Part shown: positions 1-6,799 of the stretch, piece by piece
Layout: every line of letters begins with the position of its first letter
Position numbering within the stretch: position 1 is the first letter of the stretch
Assembly: GCA_017501055.1 (NCBI GenBank)
Contig: JAFVXP010000069.1
Span: 1-27,590 of the forward strand
DNA: 27,590 nucleotides
Direction of reading: 5' to 3'
Source: Clostridia bacterium
GTDB taxonomy: Bacteria > Bacillota > Clostridia > Oscillospirales > CAG-382
The notes under the pieces: generated by a model
Database searches by the model: none
Seen by the model: only the letters and a program-made list of their open reading frames with translations
Told to the model about the DNA's origin: nothing
Made by a program: the position numbers and the translations under genes

Positions 1-161
1 ATCTCGTGTGCAAGATAAACGTCGATAACGAGCCCGAATTGGCTTCTCTTTTCGAGGTCTCAAGCATACCCACGCTCGTTGTTCTCAAAGACGGAAATAT
101 CGTTTCCCGTTCGTCGGGCGCAAGACCCAAGCCCCAAATTCTCCAAATGCTGGAAGATTAG
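1..161 (+). CDS. trxA: Thioredoxin, C-terminal part (cut by window start)
   Basis: The frame starting at base 3 reads through to TAG at 159-161 and encodes about 52 residues of a thioredoxin. It shows the second half of the fold: a strand ending in NVD, a helix, then SSIPTLVVLKDGN, which contains the cis-Pro (IPT) and the following Gly turn of the family. The N-terminal half with the CxxC active site lies outside the window. Thioredoxin reduces protein disulfides in the cytoplasm and is recharged by thioredoxin reductase, whose gene begins 3 bases after this stop. The pair is therefore very likely one transcription and functional unit. Confidence 0.9.
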   Translation, partial: LVCKINVDNEPELASLFEVSSIPTLVVLKDGNIVSRSSGARPKPQILQMLED

Positions 162-164
162 GAT

Positions 165-1088
165 ATGGAAAAGATTTATGATATAATAATAATCGGCGGC
201 GGCCCTGCAGGCTATACGAGCGCATTATATGCCTCCCGAGCAGGGTTTGATACGCTGGTTATCGAAAGAATGTCTGTCGGCGGACAAATGGCGCTGACGG
301 ATATCATCGATAACTATCCCGGCTTTGAAGAGGGTGTTGACGGCTTCACGCTCGGCATGAAGATGCAACAGGGTGCAGAACGCTTTGGCGCAGCCACCGA
401 ATATGCCGACGTTAATTCTATTGACGTTTCGGATAAAATAAAAAAGGTTGAGACCTCAAACGGTGTTTTCCTTGCAAAGGTAATTATCATCGCAACGGGT
501 GCAAACCCAAGAGAATTGGGCTTGGAAAACGAAAAATCGCTTGTCGGCAGGGGAGTTCATTACTGCGCCCATTGCGACGGCAGATTTTATAAGGATAAGA
601 CCGTCGTTGTTGTCGGTGGGGGCAATTCCGCCGCATCGGACGCACTCTATCTTTCCAATATCGCAAAAAAGGTCTATCTTGTGCATAGACGCAATACCTT
701 ACGTGCAACAAAGATATATCACGAGCCCTTGATGAAATGCGAGAATATCGAATTTCTCTGGGACAGCGCAATAGCTTCCATAATTGCCGAAAACCGTGTT
801 TCGGGCGTTGAAATAAAGAATCTAAAAACCCAAAAGACGGAAAATATTGATTGTGACGGTCTTTTTGTAAGCATCGGCAGACAGCCTGCAACCGAATTTT
901 TAAAGGGTGTTATCGACCTTGACGAATACGGATATATTATTGCAGATGAATCCACAAAAACGAATATTTCGGGAGTGTTTGCCGTCGGCGACGTTAGGCA
1001 AAAGGCGCTTCGCCAGGTCGTAACCGCCGTTTCGGACGGTGCGGTGGCGGTTCATTTTGCAGAAGAATATTTGCAAAATTTTAGTTGA
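165..1088 (+). CDS. trxB: Thioredoxin reductase (NADPH, FAD-dependent)
   Basis: Full-length (307 residues) low-molecular-weight thioredoxin reductase, which passes electrons from NADPH through FAD to thioredoxin. Visible motifs are the N-terminal FAD-binding GGGPAG (11-16), the redox-active CAHC (Cys134 and Cys137; CATC is more usual), the NADPH-binding GGGNSAA (151-157) with HRRNTLRA (about 174-181), and the C-terminal GVFAVGDVR FAD contact. The start is ATG 165, 3 bases after the thioredoxin stop; an AGG lies just ahead of it at the end of that gene, so translation is probably coupled. A superoxide reductase gene follows 53 bases later, giving the stretch an oxidative-stress character. Family assignment is secure; the physiological partner is inferred from adjacency. 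Confidence 0.97.
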   Translation: MEKIYDIIIIGGGPAGYTSALYASRAGFDTLVIERMSVGGQMALTDIIDNYPGFEEGVDGFTLGMKMQQGAERFGAATEYADVNSIDVSDKIKKVETSNGVFLAKVIIIATGANPRELGLENEKSLVGRGVHYCAHCDGRFYKDKTVVVVGGGNSAASDALYLSNIAKKVYLVHRRNTLRATKIYHEPLMKCENIEFLWDSAIASIIAENRVSGVEIKNLKTQKTENIDCDGLFVSIGRQPATEFLKGVIDLDEYGYIIADESTKTNISGVFAVGDVRQKALRQVVTAVSDGAVAVHFAEEYLQNFS

Positions 1089-1114
1089 TTTTATATATGC
1101 TTATATGGTAGAAT
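1085..1114 (+). promoter_or_regulatory. Possible sigma-A promoter for the superoxide reductase gene
   Basis: TTGATT (1085-1090), an 18-base spacer and TAGAAT (1109-1114) sit 28 bases before the start codon, and an AGGAGG ribosome binding site follows. The -35 overlaps the trxB stop codon. It is weaker than the other promoters in the window, so read-through from trxB is an alternative. Confidence 0.45.
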
Positions 1115-1141
1115 AGAAAAAACCAATAGGAGGTATTTATT

Positions 1142-1768
1142 ATGTGTGAACCTAAATTCTATATTTGCGAGCGTTGCGGAAATCTTGTCGGAATGATACA
1201 TGCATCCGGCGTACCGATGATGTGCTGCGGTCAGAAAATGACAAAGCTCGAAGCAGGTACCGTTGATGCAAGCCGTGAAAAACACGTTCCCGTTGTTACC
1301 GTTGAAGGAAACACGGTTAGAGTTGATATCGGCTCTGTTGCTCACCCCATGACAGAGGAGCACAGCATTCTTTGGGTCTATCTCCAAACCGATAAGGGCG
1401 GTCAGCGTAAATGCTTGTCCGTTGGAAGCGAACCCGTTGTAACCTTTAACGTCGGCGACGAAAAGCCTCTTGCGGCTTATGCATATTGCAACCTTCACGG
1501 ACTTTGGATGGAAGAAATTAAGGAAGCTCCCGTTTGCAACTTAAAGCCCGTTGATACAAAGACGAAGGAAAACTATACCGTTTGCAACTGCAATAACGTA
1601 AGCTATTTTGATATTCTTGATGAAATACATAAGCATAAAGACATTAATAACCTTTTGGAGGTTTTTGAAGAAGTCAAGAATACCACCCATTGCTCAACCG
1701 GTTGCGGAGGTTGCTATGATAAAGTAATTCATATCATCTCCGAAACAATGATAAACGGCGACAGATAG
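1142..1768 (+). CDS. Desulfoferrodoxin-type superoxide reductase fused to a BFD-like [2Fe-2S] domain
   Basis: This 208-residue protein has three parts. Residues 1-36 are a desulforedoxin-type rubredoxin-like site with Cys9, Cys12 and the adjacent Cys28-Cys29. Residues 40-128 are the catalytic neelaredoxin domain, with EKHVP (His48, preceded by the conserved Lys47), His68, His74, Cys116 and His119 in CNLHGLW. These are the ligands of the Fe(His)4Cys centre that reduces superoxide to peroxide. Residues 145-205 resemble the bacterioferritin-associated ferredoxin (BFD) domain, with CNC (148, 150) and CxxC (188, 191) plus an extra Cys184. Ordinary desulfoferrodoxins stop near residue 125-130, so the tail is an added electron-transfer module. 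The start has AGGAGG seven bases upstream. The trxA-trxB neighbourhood suggests a role in oxygen tolerance. The electron route through the added cluster is inferred. Confidence 0.92.
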   Translation: MCEPKFYICERCGNLVGMIHASGVPMMCCGQKMTKLEAGTVDASREKHVPVVTVEGNTVRVDIGSVAHPMTEEHSILWVYLQTDKGGQRKCLSVGSEPVVTFNVGDEKPLAAYAYCNLHGLWMEEIKEAPVCNLKPVDTKTKENYTVCNCNNVSYFDILDEIHKHKDINNLLEVFEEVKNTTHCSTGCGGCYDKVIHIISETMINGDR

Positions 1769-1771
1769 ACT

Positions 1772-1891
1772 ACCCCACAAAACACACGGTTTTGCGGGGA
1801 CCCCGACAATCACCCCACAAAACACACGGTTTTGCGGGGACCCCGACAATCACCCCACAAAACACACGGTTTTGCGGGGACCCCGACAATC
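1772..1891 (+). repeat. Three perfect 40-bp tandem repeats, each a hairpin
   Basis: Units 1772-1811, 1812-1851 and 1852-1891 appear identical. Each reads CCCC-A-CAAAAC, loop ACACG, GTTTTG-C-GGGG, then ACCCCGACAATC. The arms pair apart from one A·C position. A fourth, diverged unit follows at about 1892-1918: CCCC-A-ATAAGTC, loop TAAC, GACTTAT-C-GG. It has a different arm sequence but keeps the pairing and the A·C position. The array begins 3 bases after the superoxide reductase stop and ends before its terminator, so it lies in that gene's 3' untranslated region. There are no unique spacers, so it is not a CRISPR. Confidence 0.95.
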
Positions 1892-1932
1892 ACCCCAATA
1901 AGTCTAACGACTTATCGGAAATACAGAAAACA

Positions 1933-1958
1933 AAAAGCGGAGTGAAAACTCCGCTTTT
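1933..1958 (+). terminator. Rho-independent terminator of the trx-superoxide reductase unit
   Basis: AAAAGCGGAG (1933-1942) pairs perfectly with CTCCGCTTTT (1949-1958) across a six-base loop. The flanking A and T runs would allow termination in either direction. Confidence 0.85.
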
Positions 1959-1977
1959 ATAAATTGTTTATAAAAAC

Positions 1978-2006
1978 TTGACAAAACACAAACAAAGTGT
2001 TAAAAT
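1978..2006 (+). promoter_or_regulatory. Strong sigma-A promoter for the small membrane protein
   Basis: TTGACA (1978-1983), a 17-base spacer and TAAAAT (2001-2006) are followed by an AAAGGAGA ribosome binding site (2057-2063) and ATG at 2071. The -35 is a perfect match to consensus. Confidence 0.8.
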
Positions 2007-2070
2007 AAAAACAACAAATGCGTTACTATGATAAAATGGTGTGTAATAATATAAAGAAAGGAGATGCATT

Positions 2071-2580
2071 ATGAACGAACAGAACACGACCCCCGAATTG
2101 AACGCTACTGAAAATGAAGCTCTCGATAAGATGAGCCACGGCCTTAAGGAGATCTGGAAAATCATTATTTTCTGTTGCGTAGGCTGGCTTCTCATTACTG
2201 TCGGTTTGAAAATCACCCCTCTTCTCGCTATCGTTGGCGCACTCGTCATTTCCGTTCCGTCTGTAATTGCTGTAAGGAAATACGGCTTTAAGAACATTTT
2301 TAACTATGATTATCAAATAGTAACTACATACGCAGACGGTCATAAAACCTACGATGTCGATTTGGGCGGCAAATTGGGCATGATGGTAATTCAGCTCATC
2401 TTGACTATCCTCGTCGGCGTAGTTGTTACCCCCATAAGATATGTTGCATACTGCATTAAATTCAATGCAAACTGCAAAAAGCTGAACTGGAAGCCCGAAT
2501 TCAAAGAAGGCATCTTGCTTCCCACCGCTATCGGCGTTGGCGTATTTGTATTGGGCCTCATCTTGGCATCTGTACTCTAA
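2071..2580 (+). CDS. Small membrane protein of unknown function (four predicted helices)
   Basis: I do not recognise this 169-residue protein. Residues 1-27 are polar and acidic. Hydrophobic segments follow at about 28-46, 50-68, 104-129 and 149-168. A hydrophilic stretch at about 70-103 contains YADGHKTYDVDLGG, and a short basic loop lies at about 130-148. It has no signal peptidase site, transporter motif or catalytic signature that I can name. The gene is monocistronic: it has its own near-consensus promoter and AAAGGAGA ribosome binding site, and it is closed by a terminator 20 bases after the stop. The strong promoter suggests appreciable expression, but no function should be inferred. 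Confidence 0.85.
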   Translation: MNEQNTTPELNATENEALDKMSHGLKEIWKIIIFCCVGWLLITVGLKITPLLAIVGALVISVPSVIAVRKYGFKNIFNYDYQIVTTYADGHKTYDVDLGGKLGMMVIQLILTILVGVVVTPIRYVAYCIKFNANCKKLNWKPEFKEGILLPTAIGVGVFVLGLILASVL

Positions 2581-2596
2581 TCGTTTAAATTAATAA

Positions 2597-2624
2597 AAAA
2601 ACGGAGCTTTTAGCTCCGCTTTTT
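2597..2624. terminator. Bidirectional terminator between the membrane protein and aldehyde dehydrogenase genes
   Basis: CGGAGC (2602-2607), loop TTTTA, GCTCCG (2613-2618), flanked by an A run upstream and a T run downstream. It serves the plus-strand gene ending at 2580 and the minus-strand gene ending at 2625, whose stop codon lies in the T run. Confidence 0.85.
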
Positions 2625-4004
2625 TTATTTCAAAAATATTCGTAATAACTTCTCAAAAAACTTGTTGTACGGCTGATAACGCATCGGCAGGTCGATAAAC
2701 GTCTTTTTGTCAACAATGGATTTGTAATGCGAAAATGCGTCGAACCCGTCCTTGCCGTGATAGGAGCCCATACCGCTTTCACCAACACCGCCAAACCCCA
2801 TTTCGCTTGTGGCAAGGTGGATTATAACGTCGTTGATACAACCGCCCCCGTAGGAAAGCTCTCTTGTAACACGATTGATATGCTTTTTGTTATGCGAGAA
2901 AAGATAAAGTGCAAGAGGTTTGTCCTTGTCTTTCAGATGATCGACTATTTTATCAAAATCGTCAAAGGTCAATATCGGCATTATCGGACCGAATATCTCT
3001 TCCTGCATAACTGCGTCGGATTCGGTCACGTTGTCCATAACCGTCGGCTCGATTTGGTTGGTTTCTGCGTCGGATTTTCCGCCGTAAACCACCTTTTCTT
3101 TGTCAATAAGACCGCAAATACGCATAAAATGCTTTTCGTTTATAATTTTGCCGTAATCGGTATTGTTTAAGGGGTCTTTTCCGTATTGCAGTTCGATCTG
3201 CTTGACGACCTCGGCAATAAATTTGTCCTTGACCGATTTTTCACAGAGAATATAGTCGGGCGCAACGCAGGTCTGACCGCAGTTTAGGTATTTACCAAAG
3301 ACGATACGCCTTGCGGCAAGCTCGATATTTGCACTGCCGTCAACAATGCAAGGGCTTTTACCGCCAAGCTCAAGCACAGCAGGTGTGAGATGCTCTGCCG
3401 TATGGTGCAGGACTTCCTTGCCGACAGCTTGACTGCCCGTGAAGAAAACAAAATCAAACTTCTGCTCAAGCAGAGCCTTGTTTTCATTTCTTCCGCCCGT
3501 CACGACGGAAATATATTCGGGAGAAAAACATTCAAGAATGATTTTTTCGATAATTACACTTGTGTTCTTCGAATATGCGCTCGGCTTTAGAATTGCCGTA
3601 TTTCCTGCGGCAATAGCGTTTGCAAGAGGACCTATCGTGAGAAGGAAGGGATAGTTCCAAGGGCTCATAATAAGTGTATTTCCGTAGGGAATAGGTTGAC
3701 GATAGCTTTTAGACGCAAATTGAGCCAACGGAGTTTTTACGGCTTTTCTTTTTGCAAATCTCTTTGTATGACGTATCATATACGAAATTTCGGACAAAGC
3801 CATACCTATCTCGCACATAAAGCCTTCAAAGTTGCTTTTTCCGAGGTCTGCTTTAAGGGCAAGACTGATTTCGTTTTCATACTTTTCGATACATGAATAT
3901 AGCTTTTTTAATTGCCCGATACGAAATTTAATATCAAGCGTAGCACCGCTTTTGTAAAAATCTCTCTGCTTTTCAAGCAAAGCCTTGATTTCTGCTTCTG
4001 TCAT
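2625..4004 (-). CDS. NAD(P)-dependent aldehyde dehydrogenase (class 3-like)
   Basis: The 459-residue protein belongs to the aldehyde dehydrogenase superfamily and oxidises an aldehyde to the acid through a thiohemiacetal on cysteine. Motifs in order are SPWNYPF (114-120, with the oxyanion-hole Asn117), the ELGGK general base region (Glu212), the catalytic Cys246 in NCGQTCVAP, and EEIFGP near residue 336. Its length and the short N-terminus match the compact, medium-chain or fatty aldehyde class (class 3/YwdH type) rather than the roughly 490-residue betaine aldehyde type. The true substrate cannot be read from sequence. The ATG at 4004 has GGAG ten bases upstream. It appears to be transcribed alone between its own promoter and the terminator at its stop. 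Confidence 0.93.
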   Translation of the reverse strand: MTEAEIKALLEKQRDFYKSGATLDIKFRIGQLKKLYSCIEKYENEISLALKADLGKSNFEGFMCEIGMALSEISYMIRHTKRFAKRKAVKTPLAQFASKSYRQPIPYGNTLIMSPWNYPFLLTIGPLANAIAAGNTAILKPSAYSKNTSVIIEKIILECFSPEYISVVTGGRNENKALLEQKFDFVFFTGSQAVGKEVLHHTAEHLTPAVLELGGKSPCIVDGSANIELAARRIVFGKYLNCGQTCVAPDYILCEKSVKDKFIAEVVKQIELQYGKDPLNNTDYGKIINEKHFMRICGLIDKEKVVYGGKSDAETNQIEPTVMDNVTESDAVMQEEIFGPIMPILTFDDFDKIVDHLKDKDKPLALYLFSHNKKHINRVTRELSYGGGCINDVIIHLATSEMGFGGVGESGMGSYHGKDGFDAFSHYKSIVDKKTFIDLPMRYQPYNKFFEKLLRIFLK

Positions 4005-4049
4005 TATTTTTCTCCGCTATAAATGGAAAATCAGAATCCTGTACCCTAA

Positions 4050-4077
4050 AATATAATAAAATTCTTGTTTTTTTCAA
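4050..4077 (-). promoter_or_regulatory. Probable promoter of the aldehyde dehydrogenase gene
   Basis: On the minus strand, TTGAAA (4077-4072), a 16-base spacer and TATATT (4055-4050) lie about 45 bases before the start codon. The -35 is inside one arm of a 12-bp A/T-rich inverted repeat (4068-4079 with 4087-4098), which could affect promoter access. Confidence 0.55.
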
Positions 4078-4105
4078 GGACAGGCGCCTTGAAAAAAACT
4101 CCTTA

Positions 4106-4245
4106 GAGATTCGCAAATCGGGACATTTATGCACCGATTTGGCGTGAGCGAACGAATCTCACAAAAGACGAATAAAATCGCAAGATTTTATTCGAGAGCG
4201 AAGCGACCGTCGGGGTCCCCGAAAATGAGGAACGAATTTTTGGGG
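4106..4245 (-). repeat. Structured intergenic repeat with three stem-loops
   Basis: Three pairings occupy this gap. First, GAGATTCG (4106-4113) pairs with CGAATCTC (4153-4160), and inside it CAAATCGG (4114-4121) pairs with CCGATTTG (4134-4141). Second, GAATAAAATC (4170-4179) pairs perfectly with GATTTTATTC (4184-4193) around a GCAA tetraloop. Third, on the minus strand, the family hairpin CCCC-A-AAAA ... TTTT-C-GGGG-A-CCCCG (4245-4211) starts on the base right after the queA TAG. The piece GAGCGAAGCGA (4196-4206) resembles the core of GTCATTC...GAATCTC-type intergenic repeats. No ORF is visible. Confidence 0.8.
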
Positions 4246-5283
4246 CTATGAAATGAACATTGCATCTCCGAAGGAGAAGAATCTGTACTTTTTCTCAACA
4301 GCTTCCCTATACGCATTCATCGTATTCTCATATCCCGCAAAGGCGCAAACAAGCATAATAAGCGTGCTTTCGGGAAGGTGAAAGTTTGTGATCATCGCAT
4401 CAACACATTTAAACCTAACACCGGGGTGAATGAATATAGAGGTGTCACCCTCGTAGGGACGGACGATTCCGTCGTCGCCCGTCGCCGTTTCAAGCGTGCG
4501 GACGCTTGTTGTACCAACGGCAATAACTCTGCCTCCACGCTCGTGAACGGCATTGATTCTTTCTGCCGCCTCGGGCGTGACCTTTATATATTCGGAATGC
4601 ATTGTGTGGTTTTTAAGGTCGTCTTCCTTAACGGGACGGAAGGTGCCAAGTCCAACGTGAAGAAGCACACGGACGATCTCAACACCCTTTTCCTCTGCTT
4701 TTTTCAAAAGCTCGGGTGTGAAATGCAATCCTGCCGTAGGTGCGGCGGCAGAGCCGTCTGTCTTTGCATAGACGGTCTGGTAACGTGATTTATCCTCAAG
4801 CTTCTTTGTGATATACGGGGGAAGGGGCATAAGTCCCACACGGTCGAGAATCTCGTTGAAAACGCCGTTATATTCAAAATCAATAACACGAATTCCGCCT
4901 TCCAAAACGTCGATAACCGTGCCCGAAAGTTCTTCGGAATATACGATCTTCTGTCCGACCTTGGTTTTCTTGCCGGGACGGGTCAGGCATTTCCAAACCT
5001 CGCCTTCACCCTCGTGACGGGAAAGAAGGACGGTTTCAATCTCGCCTGCTCTGCCCTCTGCACGGCCGAAAAGACGTGCGGGAATAACCTTGGTATCGTT
5101 GATAACAAGGCAGTCGCCTGCATTAAGGCTGTCAATTATATCGTGAAAGACCTTGTGCTCTGTATTTCCGCTTTCCTTGTCGAGACACAAAAGACGTGAT
5201 TCGTCACGAACGACCGCCGGTGTCTGTGCGATAAGCTCTTCGGGGAGATTATAATAATAGGAAGAACGCTTTAAAAGATCCAT
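4246..5283 (-). CDS. queA: S-adenosylmethionine:tRNA ribosyltransferase-isomerase
   Basis: QueA transfers and isomerises the ribosyl group of S-adenosylmethionine onto 7-aminomethyl-7-deazaguanine at the wobble position of GUN-anticodon tRNAs, giving epoxyqueuosine in the queuosine pathway. The 345-residue length is normal. Signature stretches include the N-terminal YNLPEELIAQTP, the INDTKVIPARL segment (61-71), YQTVYAKTDGSAAAPTAGLHFT (168-189), and HVGLGTFRPV near 210. No other queuosine gene is nearby. The gene has its own minus-strand promoter. The stop codon TAG abuts the hairpin of the structured repeat. Confidence 0.97.
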   Translation of the reverse strand: MDLLKRSSYYYNLPEELIAQTPAVVRDESRLLCLDKESGNTEHKVFHDIIDSLNAGDCLVINDTKVIPARLFGRAEGRAGEIETVLLSRHEGEGEVWKCLTRPGKKTKVGQKIVYSEELSGTVIDVLEGGIRVIDFEYNGVFNEILDRVGLMPLPPYITKKLEDKSRYQTVYAKTDGSAAAPTAGLHFTPELLKKAEEKGVEIVRVLLHVGLGTFRPVKEDDLKNHTMHSEYIKVTPEAAERINAVHERGGRVIAVGTTSVRTLETATGDDGIVRPYEGDTSIFIHPGVRFKCVDAMITNFHLPESTLIMLVCAFAGYENTMNAYREAVEKKYRFFSFGDAMFIS

Positions 5284-5361
5284 ATATAAAATCCTTTTCT
5301 TCGTTGTCGAACGATAGATTTAGAGAATAAACTTATTGTGAGGAGATATTTAACAAAAAAG

Positions 5362-5390
5362 ATTATACTATAACAACAACAAGAATTCAA
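5362..5390 (-). promoter_or_regulatory. Sigma-A promoter of queA
   Basis: On the minus strand, TTGAAT (5390-5385), a 17-base spacer and TATAAT (5367-5362) stand about 80 bases before the queA start. The -10 overlaps a plus-strand TATACT (5364-5369) that could serve dapA, but no acceptable plus-strand -35 was found for it. Confidence 0.7.
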
Positions 5391-5431
5391 TACTCCGCTT
5401 TACAAAAAAGGAGTGAAAGGAAAAACCTCGT

Positions 5432-6313
5432 ATGAAAAAAGAATTAATTTTCAGAGGTGTTGCAACAGCGCTCGCAACGCCGTTTGATGCACACGGGATA
5501 GACTACAGGGCTTTTGCAAAAATGATAGATTTCCAATTAACCAACGGTGTCGATGCGCTGGTCGTGTGCGGAACGACGGGCGAGGCGTCAACGCTTACCG
5601 ATTCCGAAAAACGTGAGCTTATTGATTTTGCCGTAAAGCAAACGAGAAAACGTGTGCCCGTTATAGCAGGCACGGGCGGTAACGATACGAAAAAGGCGTG
5701 CGCCCTTTCGGAATATGCCGCTTCCGTTAATGCAGATGCGATACTTGCCGTCACACCCTATTATAATAAATGCACTCAAAAAGGACTTTTAAGCTATTAT
5801 AACGATATTGCGTCGGCTTCGGGTCTGCCTTTTATAGCTTACAGCGTCCCTGCAAGAACGGGAATGAGGATAGAGCCCGAAACGGCAAAAAGAATATCCG
5901 AAAATCCGCTTGCCTTGGGTTTTAAAGACGCAGGCGACAGTATATCCGATACCGCAAAGGTAATCTCGCTCTGCAGAGAAGACCTGCCGATATATTCGGG
6001 CAACGACGACCGTATTATCCCCGTCCTTTCGCTTGGCGGAAACGGAGTTATATCGGTTATGTCAAACCTTATCCCAAAGGAAGTTAAAAAGCTTTGCTCG
6101 CTGTTCTTCGACGGAGAGATTAGACGTGCCGCAAAATTGCAGACCGAATTAATACCGCTTTGCGATATTTTAAGAAGTGAGGTCAACCCGATTCCCTTAA
6201 AAGCGGCACTTGCCGAAAAAGGGCTTTGCCAAAACATTCTCCGTGCGCCGTTAACAAACCTTTCGGAAGAATATACAGAGCAATTAAAAAAGGTCATGTC
6301 GGAATTGGAATGA
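5432..6313 (+). CDS. dapA: 4-hydroxy-tetrahydrodipicolinate synthase
   Basis: DapA condenses pyruvate with aspartate semialdehyde, the first committed step to diaminopimelate and lysine, and so supplies peptidoglycan. The 293-residue TIM-barrel protein has GTTGE (47-51), TPYY (108-111), the proton-relay tyrosine in AYSVPARTG (Tyr137, Arg142) and the Schiff-base lysine in LGFKDAG (Lys165). Small departures from the commonest motifs (YSVP for YNVP, GFKD for GIKE) leave all catalytic residues in place. Other members of this aldolase family (N-acetylneuraminate lyase and relatives) are less likely given GTTGE and YSVPARTG. The start at 5432 has GAAAGG at 5415-5420 and a stronger GGAG at 5410-5413, both rather far away. 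The gene stands alone between queA and the terminator facing rnhA. Confidence 0.93.
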   Translation: MKKELIFRGVATALATPFDAHGIDYRAFAKMIDFQLTNGVDALVVCGTTGEASTLTDSEKRELIDFAVKQTRKRVPVIAGTGGNDTKKACALSEYAASVNADAILAVTPYYNKCTQKGLLSYYNDIASASGLPFIAYSVPARTGMRIEPETAKRISENPLALGFKDAGDSISDTAKVISLCREDLPIYSGNDDRIIPVLSLGGNGVISVMSNLIPKEVKKLCSLFFDGEIRRAAKLQTELIPLCDILRSEVNPIPLKAALAEKGLCQNILRAPLTNLSEEYTEQLKKVMSELE

Positions 6314-6320
6314 TGACACG

Positions 6321-6355
6321 AAAAAAGCAGGGTTCAAATAAAACCCTGCTTTTTT
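6321..6355. terminator. Bidirectional terminator between dapA and rnhA
   Basis: AAAAAAGCAGGGTT (6321-6334) pairs with AACCCTGCTTTTTT (6342-6355). The A and T tracts make it effective for both converging units: dapA, and the end of the eight-gene minus-strand cluster. Confidence 0.9.
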
Positions 6356-6358
6356 ATA

Positions 6359-6796
6359 TTACATAAAACTTTCTGCTTTGTTGCTTGCCAACGTGTCGCA
6401 ACGTTCGTTATAAATATGACCGTCGTGACCCTTGACCCATATAAATTTAACGGTGTGCTTTTGGAGAAGAACGTCAAGCTCTTTCCAAAGGTCGTCGTTC
6501 AATACCTTTGATCTATCGGCTTTTTTCCAACCCTTGCTTTTCCAATTTTCAAGCCAACCCTTGTTTATGGCGTTTATAAGATATTGCGAATCGCTGTATA
6601 GATTGACGTTACATTCGGTCTTTAGTGCCTTAAGACCTTCGATTGCGGCAATAAGCTCCATGCGGTTGTTTGTCGTGGGATTTTCACCGCCGCAAAGCTC
6701 TTTTTCTCTGCCGTCATATTCAAGTATAGCCGCCCAGCCGCCCGAACCGGGGTTGCCCTTACAAGCGCCGTCGGTATAAATATTTACGGTTTTCAA
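6359..6796 (-). CDS. rnhA: Ribonuclease HI
   Basis: RNase HI cleaves the RNA strand of RNA-DNA hybrids during replication and R-loop removal. The 145-residue protein has the family opening YTDGACKGNPGSGGW, catalytic Asp9, Glu47 (NNRMELIA), Asp69 (SDSQY) and Asp134 (ERCDTLA), plus His124 in KGHDGH of the flexible loop. The start is TTG (6796-6794), not ATG. AAAGGGTG inside the end of the upstream helicase-loader gene is placed correctly for it, and no ATG gives the full motif. It is the last gene of the minus-strand cluster, 3 bases after the helicase-loader stop. Confidence 0.95.
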   Translation of the reverse strand: MKTVNIYTDGACKGNPGSGGWAAILEYDGREKELCGGENPTTNNRMELIAAIEGLKALKTECNVNLYSDSQYLINAINKGWLENWKSKGWKKADRSKVLNDDLWKELDVLLQKHTVKFIWVKGHDGHIYNERCDTLASNKAESFM

Positions 6797-6799
6797 TTA

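Noticed and set aside
1772..1891. CRISPR-like array
   Set aside because: The units are contiguous with no unique spacers and each is a self-complementary hairpin; no cas genes are present.
4068..4098. T7-CAAGG ... CCTTG-A7 inverted repeat as a terminator
   Set aside because: On either strand the hairpin begins with T and ends with A, so no U tract follows the stem. It is an inverted repeat that overlaps the aldehyde dehydrogenase -35.
5392..5414. ACTCC/GGAGT pairing that would hide the dapA ribosome binding site, as a lysine-type regulator
   Set aside because: Only five pairs across a 13-base loop, with no aptamer-like sequence upstream. No lysine riboswitch or T-box was seen in the 148-base gap.
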